A stretch of 41,322 nucleotides of DNA. Origin: Bacillota bacterium (GTDB lineage Bacteria; Bacillota_I; Bacilli_A; RF39; UBA660). The translations under genes and the position numbers were made by a program. Positions 8,196 through 15,605 of the stretch are shown here, piece by piece (within the stretch, counting starts at the first letter, position 1; every line of letters starts with the position of its first letter). The stretch is from the NCBI GenBank assembly GCA_003149915.1, contig QAMK01000005.1, forward strand, positions 1-41,322. Reading direction: 5' to 3'. Below the pieces are notes generated by a model, which saw only the letters and a program-made list of their open reading frames with translations, did no database searches and had not been told where the DNA came from.

Positions 8196-8254
8196 AATAC
8201 ATCCCCCAAAATTAAGTCCTATTCTACAAAATAACAACTCATTTGTCAAAAATA

Positions 8255-9034
8255 TTATTTGTCTAGCAAATCAGGTTTGTACGTAATCTTTGTAACATTG
8301 TCGTATAGATGTTCTTCTACTCCATTTACTCTCCGATCGACACTGGCACTTTCATAAGAACATCCATCTTTTTCATAAAATATAATTTCGCGGTTAAACA
8401 ATTCATACTGCAAAGAAGAAGAAACATCGGAATAAATGGAAACTGTCATGGTATCCTTTTGAAACGTAATCCATATTTGATAACGGTTACTGCTTTCGTT
8501 TTTCACTTTCAAATCGAGCCATCCCGGATGAATCGTGGCGTCGCACCCAGCCAGCGTCCCTTTAGGATCTGGAATGTTCTTAATGCGATGTGGATGTCTT
8601 TCGACGATATACAGAGGACTCTTTAGAAAAGTTTCGTATAAAGTATTCGTAAGAGCGCAAACACCGCCACCCTTTTTTGCTACTAATTTACCATCGATAT
8701 CGACTAACCCTTCTTTATAATCGCCATACTTTTTCGGATTTCTAGTAGACCAATAAAATGAGAAAACCTCATTTGGTTCGATGATGAGTCCCTGTAACAT
8801 CTGACTTGCCAACTTTAAATTATGAACTTTGTTATACTGATACTCCATCGAAGCACCCGTTTGATAATTCAGTAGCGAAACAGAAGTCTTTGAAACCAAA
8901 TATGGAAGTCTAACTTCTCTCTTCCTAGCATAATGATTCCCATCAAAGCGCATTTTAAGTTGTACCCAAACATTTCTTTGCCACATTCGAATGGGAAGTA
9001 AAAATGGAAATAATTCCGTCAATCTTTTTCTCAT
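8255..9034 (-). CDS. vanW: VanW family protein
   Basis: 259 residues, aligned by eye along its length to VanW of vanB-type clusters: LTELFPFLLPIRMWQR at the start, MRFDGNHYARKR, NLKLASQMLQGLIIEP, FSFYWSTRNP, KGGGVCALTNTLYETFL, and GWLDLKVKNESSNRYQIWI. The family is of unknown biochemical role and is common in Gram-positive genomes without vancomycin resistance; no vanHAX genes are present here. ATG at 9034 follows AGAGGG six bases upstream; in-frame ATGs at 9058 and 9040 are less well placed. Its own promoter lies upstream, next to the LysR/transglutaminase-like operon. Confidence 0.88.
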   Translation of the reverse strand: MRKRLTELFPFLLPIRMWQRNVWVQLKMRFDGNHYARKREVRLPYLVSKTSVSLLNYQTGASMEYQYNKVHNLKLASQMLQGLIIEPNEVFSFYWSTRNPKKYGDYKEGLVDIDGKLVAKKGGGVCALTNTLYETFLKSPLYIVERHPHRIKNIPDPKGTLAGCDATIHPGWLDLKVKNESSNRYQIWITFQKDTMTVSIYSDVSSSLQYELFNREIIFYEKDGCSYESASVDRRVNGVEEHLYDNVTKITYKPDLLDK

Positions 9035-9048
9035 ATTCATCCCTCTTG

Positions 9049-9076
9049 ATGATAGCATATCAAAAACAGATTACAA
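9049..9076 (-). promoter_or_regulatory. putative promoter of the VanW gene
   Basis: On the complement TTGTAA (9071-9076), 16 bases, TATCAT (9049-9054), about 15 bases before the VanW start. Confidence 0.4.
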
Positions 9077-9103
9077 CAAAGTGACAAACGAATTACAGTT
9101 TTG

Positions 9104-9700
9104 TTATTTTCGAGAGTCAAATCGAGCGACCAAAGACTTTACTTTATCGTTTTCCATTTGACCATCAAATGCCGTGTAAGTACGATAAAACGCATCCCTT
9201 ACATTTTCACTACCTAAAATATAGACGGAAGAAGATGGAACATCTAACAATCTCTTTAATATCAAATCCGGAATATGTTCCTCTTTTTGATGGGCTTGAT
9301 ACAAAGAGAAATCCTGTTGGACAAAAGACGTTGGAATTTTTGCTAAAATCTCCGGTTCTAAGAAAAGATCGTAAAGATACTGTTCACAAATAAGATTCAA
9401 GGCCGGATCCAAAACGTATGTCTTTCCTTTATAATCCAAAGAAATCCAAGCATGTTCACAAGATAAAATAACACCTCGACAAACGAAAGAATTTGACAAA
9501 ACGAGACTTGCTACTTCAGTTGCTTGAAAACAGTAACCCAACAGTTTTCCTCTTTCCATCGCATCCCAAAAAGAAGCATTAAACTCTCCTACTTGAACAT
9601 GCAAAGGATGCAGTCGTTCTCGCAAATAGAAAACGATTTCTTTAGAAACCGCTCTACTAATCTTTTGTAATACAAATAAAGAAATTGACAAAAGAATCAT
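9104..9700 (-). CDS. transglutaminase-like cysteine protein
   Basis: 198 residues. A Cys-His-Asp triad in transglutaminase order is readable: GYCFQATEVASL (C57), CEHAWISLDYKGKTYVLDPALN (H83 and D98). The spacing, the aromatic HAW and the final LDP are typical of transglutaminase/arylamine-acetyltransferase-like folds, which act as peptidases or acyl transferases; the substrate cannot be told. The first about 15 residues are hydrophobic but short for a signal peptide. ATG overlaps the stop of the upstream LysR gene (ATGA), so both are coupled. Family assignment is by motif only. Confidence 0.6.
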   Translation of the reverse strand: MILLSISLFVLQKISRAVSKEIVFYLRERLHPLHVQVGEFNASFWDAMERGKLLGYCFQATEVASLVLSNSFVCRGVILSCEHAWISLDYKGKTYVLDPALNLICEQYLYDLFLEPEILAKIPTSFVQQDFSLYQAHQKEEHIPDLILKRLLDVPSSSVYILGSENVRDAFYRTYTAFDGQMENDKVKSLVARFDSRK

Positions 9701-10581
9701 CTCTTTTCTAATAATTCGATTAATTTTTTGACACTAAAACTCGTAATGCCGTCTTTCAATACATAATATCCAAACGAAATACTTGGCAATGATTTCATAA
9801 CCGATAGTTCAAACACATTACCTTGATCCAATTCCTTTTGAATATACTCCTTGGTAGCCACTCCAATACCAAATCCAATTTTTACAAAGTCCTCTAGCAA
9901 AGTAGAAGAAGCAATGTATGTAGAAACATCAAAAGAAACGTTATTTTCTCTGCAAAACGCATCGAAACGGCGCCTAGAAGTAGAAGGCTCTCGTTGTAAT
10001 AAAATGGGATATTTCGTAAGTTCCTCTAAAGTGAGATTTTTTCCTCTCAATGAATCATATGCCGAAGAAGCAATAAAAATATCGTGAAGTTCGCCTAAGG
10101 GATGAAAAGAAAACTCTGAATCAGGACCATTGTACTTAGCAATCAAAAAATCGATTTCACCAGTTTGCAACTTTTTCTTAAGCATCGCACTAGGATCCGT
10201 ATAAATCAAAATCGTGATATTGGGATATTCTTTATGAAACGTTTCCAAATAAGGAAGCAAATAAAATCTAGTAAGAGACGTACTAATACCAATCTTAATG
10301 GTTCCCTTTAATAAAGAAGCGTAATCCGAAAAAATCAAATTAGCATTACTAAAAGCATTGACACCATCTTTAATTGATTGATAAATGGCACGTCCCGTCT
10401 CTGTTAAAATCATACCTTGATTGCTACGAATAAAAAGTGGGCCACCAAGTGAGCATTCTAGATTCCGAATGTGCTTACTGACTGCTGGTTGCGAAATATG
10501 TAACTCCTTTGCAGCAGCAGTTACATTTCCAGTAGTTGCAACAACGTAAAAAATTTTGTATAATTCATAATTAATATCCAT
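9697..10581 (-). CDS. LysR family transcriptional regulator
   Basis: 294 residues from ATG at 10581, giving MDINYELYKIFYVVATTG, the same beginning as the other LysR protein here. Helix-turn-helix at about 17-37 (VTAAAKELHISQPAVSKHI), then GGPLFIRSNQGMILTETG; effector domain from about 90 (GTIKIGISTSLTRFYLLPYL). GGTGATGAG just upstream supports this start over earlier in-frame codons. It is cotranscribed and coupled with the transglutaminase-like gene. A well-spaced promoter faces that of the alarmone hydrolase gene. Confidence 0.92.
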   Translation of the reverse strand: MDINYELYKIFYVVATTGNVTAAAKELHISQPAVSKHIRNLECSLGGPLFIRSNQGMILTETGRAIYQSIKDGVNAFSNANLIFSDYASLLKGTIKIGISTSLTRFYLLPYLETFHKEYPNITILIYTDPSAMLKKKLQTGEIDFLIAKYNGPDSEFSFHPLGELHDIFIASSAYDSLRGKNLTLEELTKYPILLQREPSTSRRRFDAFCRENNVSFDVSTYIASSTLLEDFVKIGFGIGVATKEYIQKELDQGNVFELSVMKSLPSISFGYYVLKDGITSFSVKKLIELLEKR

Positions 10582-10632
10582 CTCATCACCCATAACCAAA
10601 AGTAATTGTAACAATAATTTTTTTGTATTTTT

Positions 10633-10661
10633 ATTATAGTGATACATCTGCTATAATGCAA
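10633..10661 (-). promoter_or_regulatory. promoter of the second LysR operon, overlapping an opposing -10
   Basis: Complement: TTGCAT (10656-10661), 17 bases, TATAAT (10633-10638). On the + strand a TATAAT (10652-10657) for the alarmone hydrolase gene overlaps this -35, so the two promoters face each other and could compete. Confidence 0.55.
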
Positions 10662-10678
10662 GCATAGGAGGTAATTTT

Positions 10679-11341
10679 ATGAACTTATTCGATCTAACGG
10701 AAACATTTGAATTTCTAAAAAACTATTCCATTCAAAAACAGAAACCAAACACCCTAAAAGCACTTTTACTGATTCAAGAACTTCACAAAAATCAATTTCG
10801 GAAAGAAGGATCCCCCTTCGTCATTCATCCGATGAGCGTCGCTATGGATGCCATTACCCTAGGCTTAGACGATGATAATCTGTTAGCAACCGCCCTACTG
10901 CACGACGTAGAGGAAGATTGTGGTGTCAATACAGAAGATCTTGGTTTTAACGATACGATAACCCATTCAGTCCACTTGCTAACCAAGCGAAAAGTTCCAA
11001 AAGATCAAAAGCAAGCCGAACTAAAGCGATACTTTCATGACTTACAAACTGATAAAAATGCTATCATTGTCAAACTATTAGACCGCAAAAATAACTTATC
11101 GACAATGGTACATGCATTCTCATACGAAAAGATGAAAGAGTATGTAACAGAAACAAAAACTTACTGCATTCCTCTTTTAAAAATTACCCAAAAATATCCC
11201 GACTTAAATAACTTCCACCATATTATAAAAGGATTCTATTATCCGTTCTTAGAAAGTTTTGAATATCAAGATAGCATGATTCAAAAAGAAAAACCATTTC
11301 AATTCCAAAAACGTCCACAAAAAATGTCTACGACACCGTAG
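10679..11341 (+). CDS. small alarmone hydrolase (RelA/SpoT HD domain only)
   Basis: 220 residues holding a (p)ppGpp hydrolase domain without a synthetase. Visible signatures: H36 in LIQELHKNQFRKEGSPFVIHP (H50), LLHDVEED (H75-D76, E79-D80), and VKLLDRKNNLSTM (D135-R136). These are the metal and ED motifs of active Mn-dependent ppGpp hydrolases of the MESH1/SAH type. It would remove the pyrophosphate of (p)ppGpp and reset the stringent response; related enzymes can also cleave other nucleotides. GGAGG lies eight bases before ATG. Its TAG stop lies in the terminator stem. Confidence 0.85.
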   Translation: MNLFDLTETFEFLKNYSIQKQKPNTLKALLLIQELHKNQFRKEGSPFVIHPMSVAMDAITLGLDDDNLLATALLHDVEEDCGVNTEDLGFNDTITHSVHLLTKRKVPKDQKQAELKRYFHDLQTDKNAIIVKLLDRKNNLSTMVHAFSYEKMKEYVTETKTYCIPLLKITQKYPDLNNFHHIIKGFYYPFLESFEYQDSMIQKEKPFQFQKRPQKMSTTP

Positions 11342-11350
11342 ACTTTTTTT
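11326..11350. terminator. bidirectional terminator carrying both stop codons of two convergent genes
   Basis: GTCTAC (11326-11331) and GTAGAC (11338-11343) with a 6-base loop, then seven T on the + strand and A-rich sequence before it. TAG of the + gene (11339-11341) and TAG of the - gene (11328-11330) lie in opposite arms. Confidence 0.8.
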
Positions 11351-12095
11351 GTGTTCCTGATTTTAAATTTTTAATTAGTACAACACCAGATCCCTCTTCA
11401 ATTCCAAACAAAGAAGTACTATTAGTAGAATTTTCATCAACATATACTGGCTTAGCACTTTCTAAATACTGATCAATTAAATTCTGCTGATAAGGTGTCA
11501 ATACTTCTCGCGGAATAGATGTGTTCAAAATTGCTTTCACATCACCAAAACTAGCAGACGGTAAAAACTCAATACGATCTGCCACAGAATAATAAGTCAG
11601 TTCTCCTTGATTAATAAATAATGGAGATCTTTCAGAAATTGTAATTCTTCCTAAAGAGCAATACACATGTTTTTGATCATTCAAATCAATAGAGTTTGAA
11701 TGATTCTCTTGAACAAACGAATTATGAAAAATGGCATTTGCCACGGCATCGAACTGTTCTTTATCGACCAGACGATAAGCCTCTTCCTCTTCACTTCTTA
11801 TCTGCCATTCGCCATCATCTTTATGGGCATACCCAACAAAATGATGAAAACCATCATCTGGATAGTTAGTTGCAATGACTGCTAACATGTGACGAAACCA
11901 TCCTAGCTTTCGTTCAAAAAGACAACACAATTCAACTTCTTCATCATTTTTTAATGTTTGAAATCCATATCTAGAAATTTTATCGGATACTTCTAAACAT
12001 TGATCTAATTTTCTTAATTGACTCGCTAAATTTAAATATTCTGGACGAAGTCCTAAAATTACATCTTGTAACTGATATTCTTTATTCTCTGTCAT
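11328..12095 (-). CDS. hypothetical protein, 255 aa
   Basis: Not recognised. It has a helical N-terminal half (VILGLRPEYLNLASQLRKLDQCLEV-like) and a C-terminal half ending in a polar tail (KNLKSGTQKKSTVS). No signal peptide, membrane segment or catalytic motif. ATG at 12095 follows TGGAGGA by seven bases; the open frame upstream has no ribosome-binding site. It has the same length as the unknown protein at 6245-7012, but I see no convincing similarity. It overlaps the end of the convergent alarmone hydrolase gene by 14 bases. Confidence 0.7.
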   Translation of the reverse strand: MTENKEYQLQDVILGLRPEYLNLASQLRKLDQCLEVSDKISRYGFQTLKNDEEVELCCLFERKLGWFRHMLAVIATNYPDDGFHHFVGYAHKDDGEWQIRSEEEEAYRLVDKEQFDAVANAIFHNSFVQENHSNSIDLNDQKHVYCSLGRITISERSPLFINQGELTYYSVADRIEFLPSASFGDVKAILNTSIPREVLTPYQQNLIDQYLESAKPVYVDENSTNSTSLFGIEEGSGVVLIKNLKSGTQKKSTVS

Positions 12096-12136
12096 AATTT
12101 TCCTCCAGTAAAAAATAGTATAGCAGAAAACAGAGT

Positions 12137-12164
12137 GAAAAAAAAGAAGAATTTTGTTCTTCTT
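12137..12164 (-). terminator. intrinsic terminator of the yfcE operon
   Basis: AAGAAGAA (12144-12151) pairs with TTCTTCTT (12157-12164) around a 5-base loop, followed by a T-run on the complement. The yfcE TAA lies at the stem edge. Confidence 0.65.
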
Positions 12165-12705
12165 ATGAGGTAAATAATACAGAATCGATAACCGTTCCAT
12201 CTAAGTCTTTCAAGAATAAGCCGGTATCATCTAATAACAAATAACTGTGGGCACTGTTTTCTTTTGGCAAAGAAACAGAACCAGAATTTACATAATAAAC
12301 ACCATTTTCTTGTTTGATAAATCCGACATGATAATGACCATATATCAAAAAGTCTACTTTCTCATCTGGAAGATGTCCCAAATGATACACATGTCCGTGC
12401 GTGCAGTAAAAATGATATCCATGAAATTGAAACGAATAATGATCTAAAAAAGGAAAATTGGAAATCATCTCATCTACTTCGGCATCACAATTGCCACGAA
12501 CACAATGAATGGAACTAGAAATAGAATTGAATAAATCAGCAACTTTTGAAGGATTATATTCATCTGTAAGAGGATTTCTAGGTCCATGATAATAAAGGTC
12601 ACCTAATAAAACCATCTCACTGGCACCCTCTCTTTGATATGCTTCCATCAATTTCTTGGCATACCGATAAGAGCCGTGAATATCCGATGCAATTACAATT
12701 TTCAT
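12163..12705 (-). CDS. yfcE: YfcE-type phosphodiesterase
   Basis: 180 residues, colinear with E. coli YfcE, a Mn-dependent phosphodiesterase active on small phosphodiesters. Metal-binding motifs are complete: ASDIHG (D8, H10), LLGDLYYHGPRNPL (D36), VRGNCDAEVD, THGH, and IYGHYH (GHxH), then YVNSGSVSLPKE. No membrane segment. It starts two bases after the exported-protein gene stops, so the two are one operon. The physiological substrate is unknown in the family. Confidence 0.92.
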   Translation of the reverse strand: MKIVIASDIHGSYRYAKKLMEAYQREGASEMVLLGDLYYHGPRNPLTDEYNPSKVADLFNSISSSIHCVRGNCDAEVDEMISNFPFLDHYSFQFHGYHFYCTHGHVYHLGHLPDEKVDFLIYGHYHVGFIKQENGVYYVNSGSVSLPKENSAHSYLLLDDTGLFLKDLDGTVIDSVLFTS

Positions 12706-12707
12706 AG

Positions 12708-13244
12708 TTATCCTCCCATCACAATTCCAGTTGCAGTGATAGTTCCATAAAACATCGTACCATCATCTTCTGCTGAAACCCAAAGAGTGAGTGAATATGG
12801 AATCGTCTCCCCGGCTTTGATGACACCAGAATCGATAATTCTACTAGAATCCAAATTTAGCGTCGGTAAAATCGTATCATCATGCCGCAAAGAATAACGG
12901 ATGACCGTATCTTCTAGAAAAGAACAAGGTGTCGTACAATTTTGAAAAACATCCTCGTTATTTTGCAAATAAAGTGTATACGAAACATCGTGTTTTTCTT
13001 GATTAACTAATTCGAAAGTATATTGTTTTTCCCTCATTCCATCCAAATCGGATACAACTTGATTATTACTAATTTCAACGTTTGTACTACCGGTAAGTTT
13101 CAAAGAAGCATTGACAAGTTCCGCATCTATGGCACCAGTCTGAATATCAGTAACCAAAGAATAACTACTGCCGATTAAAACCAAAAAAAGACCAGTTACC
13201 AAACAACAGAAAAACGTCACTTTAAAACGACTACTAATTTTCAT
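12708..13244 (-). CDS. exported or membrane-anchored beta-sandwich protein
   Basis: 178 residues. Positive N-terminus, then a hydrophobic segment (about 8-30) that could be a signal peptide or anchor, then an extracytoplasmic domain of beta character. A close cysteine pair (CTTPC) could form a disulfide. Strand-rich stretches such as KAGETIPYSLTLWVSAEDDG look like TasA/camelysin or surface beta-sandwich proteins, but I cannot assign a family. AGAGGTG precedes ATG. First gene of an operon with yfcE. Confidence 0.65.
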   Translation of the reverse strand: MKISSRFKVTFFCCLVTGLFLVLIGSSYSLVTDIQTGAIDAELVNASLKLTGSTNVEISNNQVVSDLDGMREKQYTFELVNQEKHDVSYTLYLQNNEDVFQNCTTPCSFLEDTVIRYSLRHDDTILPTLNLDSSRIIDSGVIKAGETIPYSLTLWVSAEDDGTMFYGTITATGIVMGG

Positions 13245-13365
13245 ATGACACCTCTATCCTACATAAACATTATACGGAAGATTGGACAATTGTTCAAGGA
13301 GTTATTTCTTTAAAATCATAATTGTGTTAAAATAGTAATAGATTATGAAATAAGGAGTGTATCAC

Positions 13366-14307
13366 ATGGATAATTTTATGAATGGAATATTTGCTTTTTT
13401 ATTTTGCATGATACCAATTATTGTATTTAAAATAAAAGATTGTATTCCAAAAGCGAATAAGAAAACTCACCTTCTCATGACGCTGGGATGGGCATCAGTC
13501 AGTTTGCTATTTACCTTTTTATTAATGCTTGTAAGTCGCAGTACATTTAAAATCATTCCAACTCTCATTACGATTGCCATCACATCCATTTATAATTACT
13601 TCTTAATGGAAAACGAAATCGATGCAAAAAATCTAGTAAAAATGTTAATTATATTTTTACTGTTTATGATGAGTAGTTACTTACAGTTGATTCCGATTGC
13701 AATCTTCAATATCGATTTGAACAACCTATCAATGGCAACTGCTACTTGGTTAACTGTATTTTCAGATGCTATTCTATTGATGATATTATTTTTGATTTAC
13801 CGCAAAGACTTAATACGAGACTTTAAAGATTTTCGCCATCACATTTGGGAAAACATGGATGTCGCCATTAAATATTGGTTAATAGGTCTCATCATCATGG
13901 GAACTTCAAACGTATTAATTACCTTCCTAGCAACAGGCGCTCAAGCAAGTAATGAAATGGGCGTTCAAACAATGATTCATGATGCACCACTTGCTAGTTT
14001 CTTGGCAGCAGGAATTCTGGCTCCAATCATCGAAGAGTTGACATTCCGCAAAAGTTTCTTCGATGCATTAAAAAACAAATGGTTGTTTATCTTAACATCT
14101 GGTCTGATTTTCGGAGGATTACATGTCATATCCGCAACTAGTTGGCAAGACTTTTTATTCATCATTCCATACAGTTCTTTAGGTGTTGCATTCGCAGCGA
14201 TGGTATACAACAGAAAAAACATATTAACTTCGATTTCAATGCATATGATTCATAACGTCGCTTTAATTCTTCTATCGATTGCAACCATGGCGGTGATTTT
14301 ATTATAA
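13366..14307 (+). CDS. CPBP family intramembrane metalloprotease
   Basis: 313 residues with about eight membrane segments. The three catalytic motifs of the CPBP (CAAX protease/bacteriocin-processing) family are present in order: IIEELTFRKSFFD (E223, E224, R228), LIFGGLH (F249, H253), and SMHMIHN (H293, N297). Members cleave prenylated or peptide substrates within the membrane. I start at ATG 13366, eight bases after AAGGAG; the in-frame GTG nine bases earlier overlaps that site. The next gene begins two bases after the stop, so they are an operon. Confidence 0.92.
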   Translation: MDNFMNGIFAFLFCMIPIIVFKIKDCIPKANKKTHLLMTLGWASVSLLFTFLLMLVSRSTFKIIPTLITIAITSIYNYFLMENEIDAKNLVKMLIIFLLFMMSSYLQLIPIAIFNIDLNNLSMATATWLTVFSDAILLMILFLIYRKDLIRDFKDFRHHIWENMDVAIKYWLIGLIIMGTSNVLITFLATGAQASNEMGVQTMIHDAPLASFLAAGILAPIIEELTFRKSFFDALKNKWLFILTSGLIFGGLHVISATSWQDFLFIIPYSSLGVAFAAMVYNRKNILTSISMHMIHNVALILLSIATMAVILL

Positions 14308-14308
14308 T

Positions 14309-15232
14309 ATGACACGAGAAGAACGAAACAAAGAAATTCAAGAAGAACTAAAGCGAAAAGAAGAACAAAAAGAAACACTAAAAAAGGTGGGAAAAGTTAC
14401 AAAGATCGTTTTAATCATCGTCTTAATCATCTCATCTTTCATCTTGTATGCTAGATTTGTAAGTACTTCATTTCTAGTCGTTCGAGAATACAAAGTGACG
14501 AGTCCAAACCTACCGACAAACTTTACCGGATTTAAAATTGTACAGTTCAGTGATCTCTACTATGGTTCTACTATCGATACAGAAGACTTGCAAGATATTG
14601 TAGATAAAATCAACGAACTAAAACCGGATTTAGTCGTCTTCACAGGAGACTTAATTGCTCCTAATTACACCCTTGAAGATGGCGAACAAGAAAATATCAC
14701 AAACTTGTTAAAATCGATTACTTCGACAGTGGGAAAATATGCTGTCAACGGAAATAATGATATTCAAAATGAAGTATTTGAAAGTATTTTACTGGGAAGT
14801 GATTTTAAATATTTGAATAACGAGTCTGACTTCATCTACTACCAAAATCAAACTCCTATTCTATTATCTGGAACATCTACTTTATATCAAGGAAATGCAG
14901 ATGTTACCAAAACATTTCAAGATAAAAATACCAATGCTTATTACACGATTTCCTTAATGCATGAACCGGATCAAATAGAGACAATAGTAGCAAACAGAAA
15001 AATCGATTTAGCACTTGCCGGCCACTCCTTAAACGGGCAGATTAGAATTCCAAGAATCGGAGCAATCATCCATCCGATGGGTGCTCAAAACTATCCTAAT
15101 GAGCACTATCTCGTTTCGACAACTTCTAACACGACTGAATTGTTCGTATCGGGAGGACTCGGAACTGACACTGCACCATTTCGATTATTCAATCATCCAA
15201 GTATTAACTTCTATCGTTTATACAAAAGTTAA
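14309..15232 (+). CDS. membrane-anchored metallophosphoesterase with altered metal ligands
   Basis: 307 residues: a charged N-terminal coil (about 1-28), one membrane segment (30-50), and a YkuE-type calcineurin-like phosphoesterase domain. Compared with the family motifs, SDLH reads SDLYYG (Tyr84 for His), GNHD reads NGNND (Asn150 for His), and GHTHGGQ reads GHSLNGQ (Leu241 for His). D82, D114, H218 and H239 remain. Loss of several ligands suggests weak, altered or no phosphoesterase activity. It is cotranscribed with the CPBP protease. Stops within 4 bases of the convergent gene. Confidence 0.8.
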   Translation: MTREERNKEIQEELKRKEEQKETLKKVGKVTKIVLIIVLIISSFILYARFVSTSFLVVREYKVTSPNLPTNFTGFKIVQFSDLYYGSTIDTEDLQDIVDKINELKPDLVVFTGDLIAPNYTLEDGEQENITNLLKSITSTVGKYAVNGNNDIQNEVFESILLGSDFKYLNNESDFIYYQNQTPILLSGTSTLYQGNADVTKTFQDKNTNAYYTISLMHEPDQIETIVANRKIDLALAGHSLNGQIRIPRIGAIIHPMGAQNYPNEHYLVSTTSNTTELFVSGGLGTDTAPFRLFNHPSINFYRLYKS

Positions 15233-15558
15233 AAATTCCAAGAAAGTCCATCCATATTGTGAGATGGGCTTTTTTCATTACTAAGAAGAGATAAACAGTA
15301 TAAATACGAAAAGGTTCCAGCAAAAATCAAAACACTGTTGATTAATCTTCTCGTTCCTTCATTATTCACCTCTTTCTCAACAGCATAAAGAAAAATTAAA
15401 ATAGTGATTGTAATCGTCCATCCAAGACGACGCAAAGCATGATTAGAATCAGACCAAGTAGAAAGCAAATATTTTCCATAAGAAACGAAAGATACCCCTA
15501 AGAAAACACCTAAAATAATCCAAAACAGTACTCTTTTATCTTGTAACACATCATTCAT
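15229..15558 (-). CDS. small membrane protein, 109 aa
   Basis: Three hydrophobic segments (about 10-30, 45-62, 73-92) and a polar tail. No recognisable family. No clear Shine-Dalgarno site precedes the ATG at 15558, and a strong terminator for the ABC permease gene lies immediately upstream, so expression would depend on read-through or an unseen promoter. Its last 14 residues are encoded over the terminator of the convergent gene. Reasonable but not certain as a real gene. Confidence 0.55.
   Translation of the reverse strand: MNDVLQDKRVLFWIILGVFLGVSFVSYGKYLLSTWSDSNHALRRLGWTITITILIFLYAVEKEVNNEGTRRLINSVLIFAGTFSYLYCLSLLSNEKSPSHNMDGLSWNF
15243..15275 (+). terminator. intrinsic terminator after the phosphoesterase gene
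   Basis: AAAGTCCATC (15243-15252) pairs with GATGGGCTTT (15263-15272), one G-T pair, followed by a T-run. It lies inside the 3' end of the convergent membrane-protein gene. Confidence 0.7.
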
Positions 15559-15571
15559 AATAAAGAATATG

Positions 15572-15605
15572 AAAAAAAGTGTAGAATGATTACTCTACAC
15601 TTTTT
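15572..15605 (-). terminator. strong intrinsic terminator of the ABC exporter operon
   Basis: A perfect 12-bp stem (15574-15585 with 15594-15605) and an 8-base loop that holds the permease stop codon, followed by a T-run on the complement. Confidence 0.85.

Noticed and set aside
8255..9034. A vancomycin-resistance cluster suggested by VanW and VanZ-like proteins
   Set aside because: No ligase, VanH or VanX gene is present and the two genes are 23 kb apart; both families are common without resistance.
6245..12095. Paralogy between the two unknown 255-residue proteins
   Set aside because: Equal length appears to be a coincidence; no shared motif in the same order could be found by eye.
12096..12200. 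Upstream start for the second 255-residue protein, overlapping yfcE
   Set aside because: It crosses the yfcE terminator and has no ribosome-binding site; TGGAGGA marks ATG 12095.
15122..15284. Possible + strand continuation of a second protein after the phosphoesterase gene
   Set aside because: It lies in another frame of the phosphoesterase gene and of the terminator, with no ribosome-binding site; it is a shadow.
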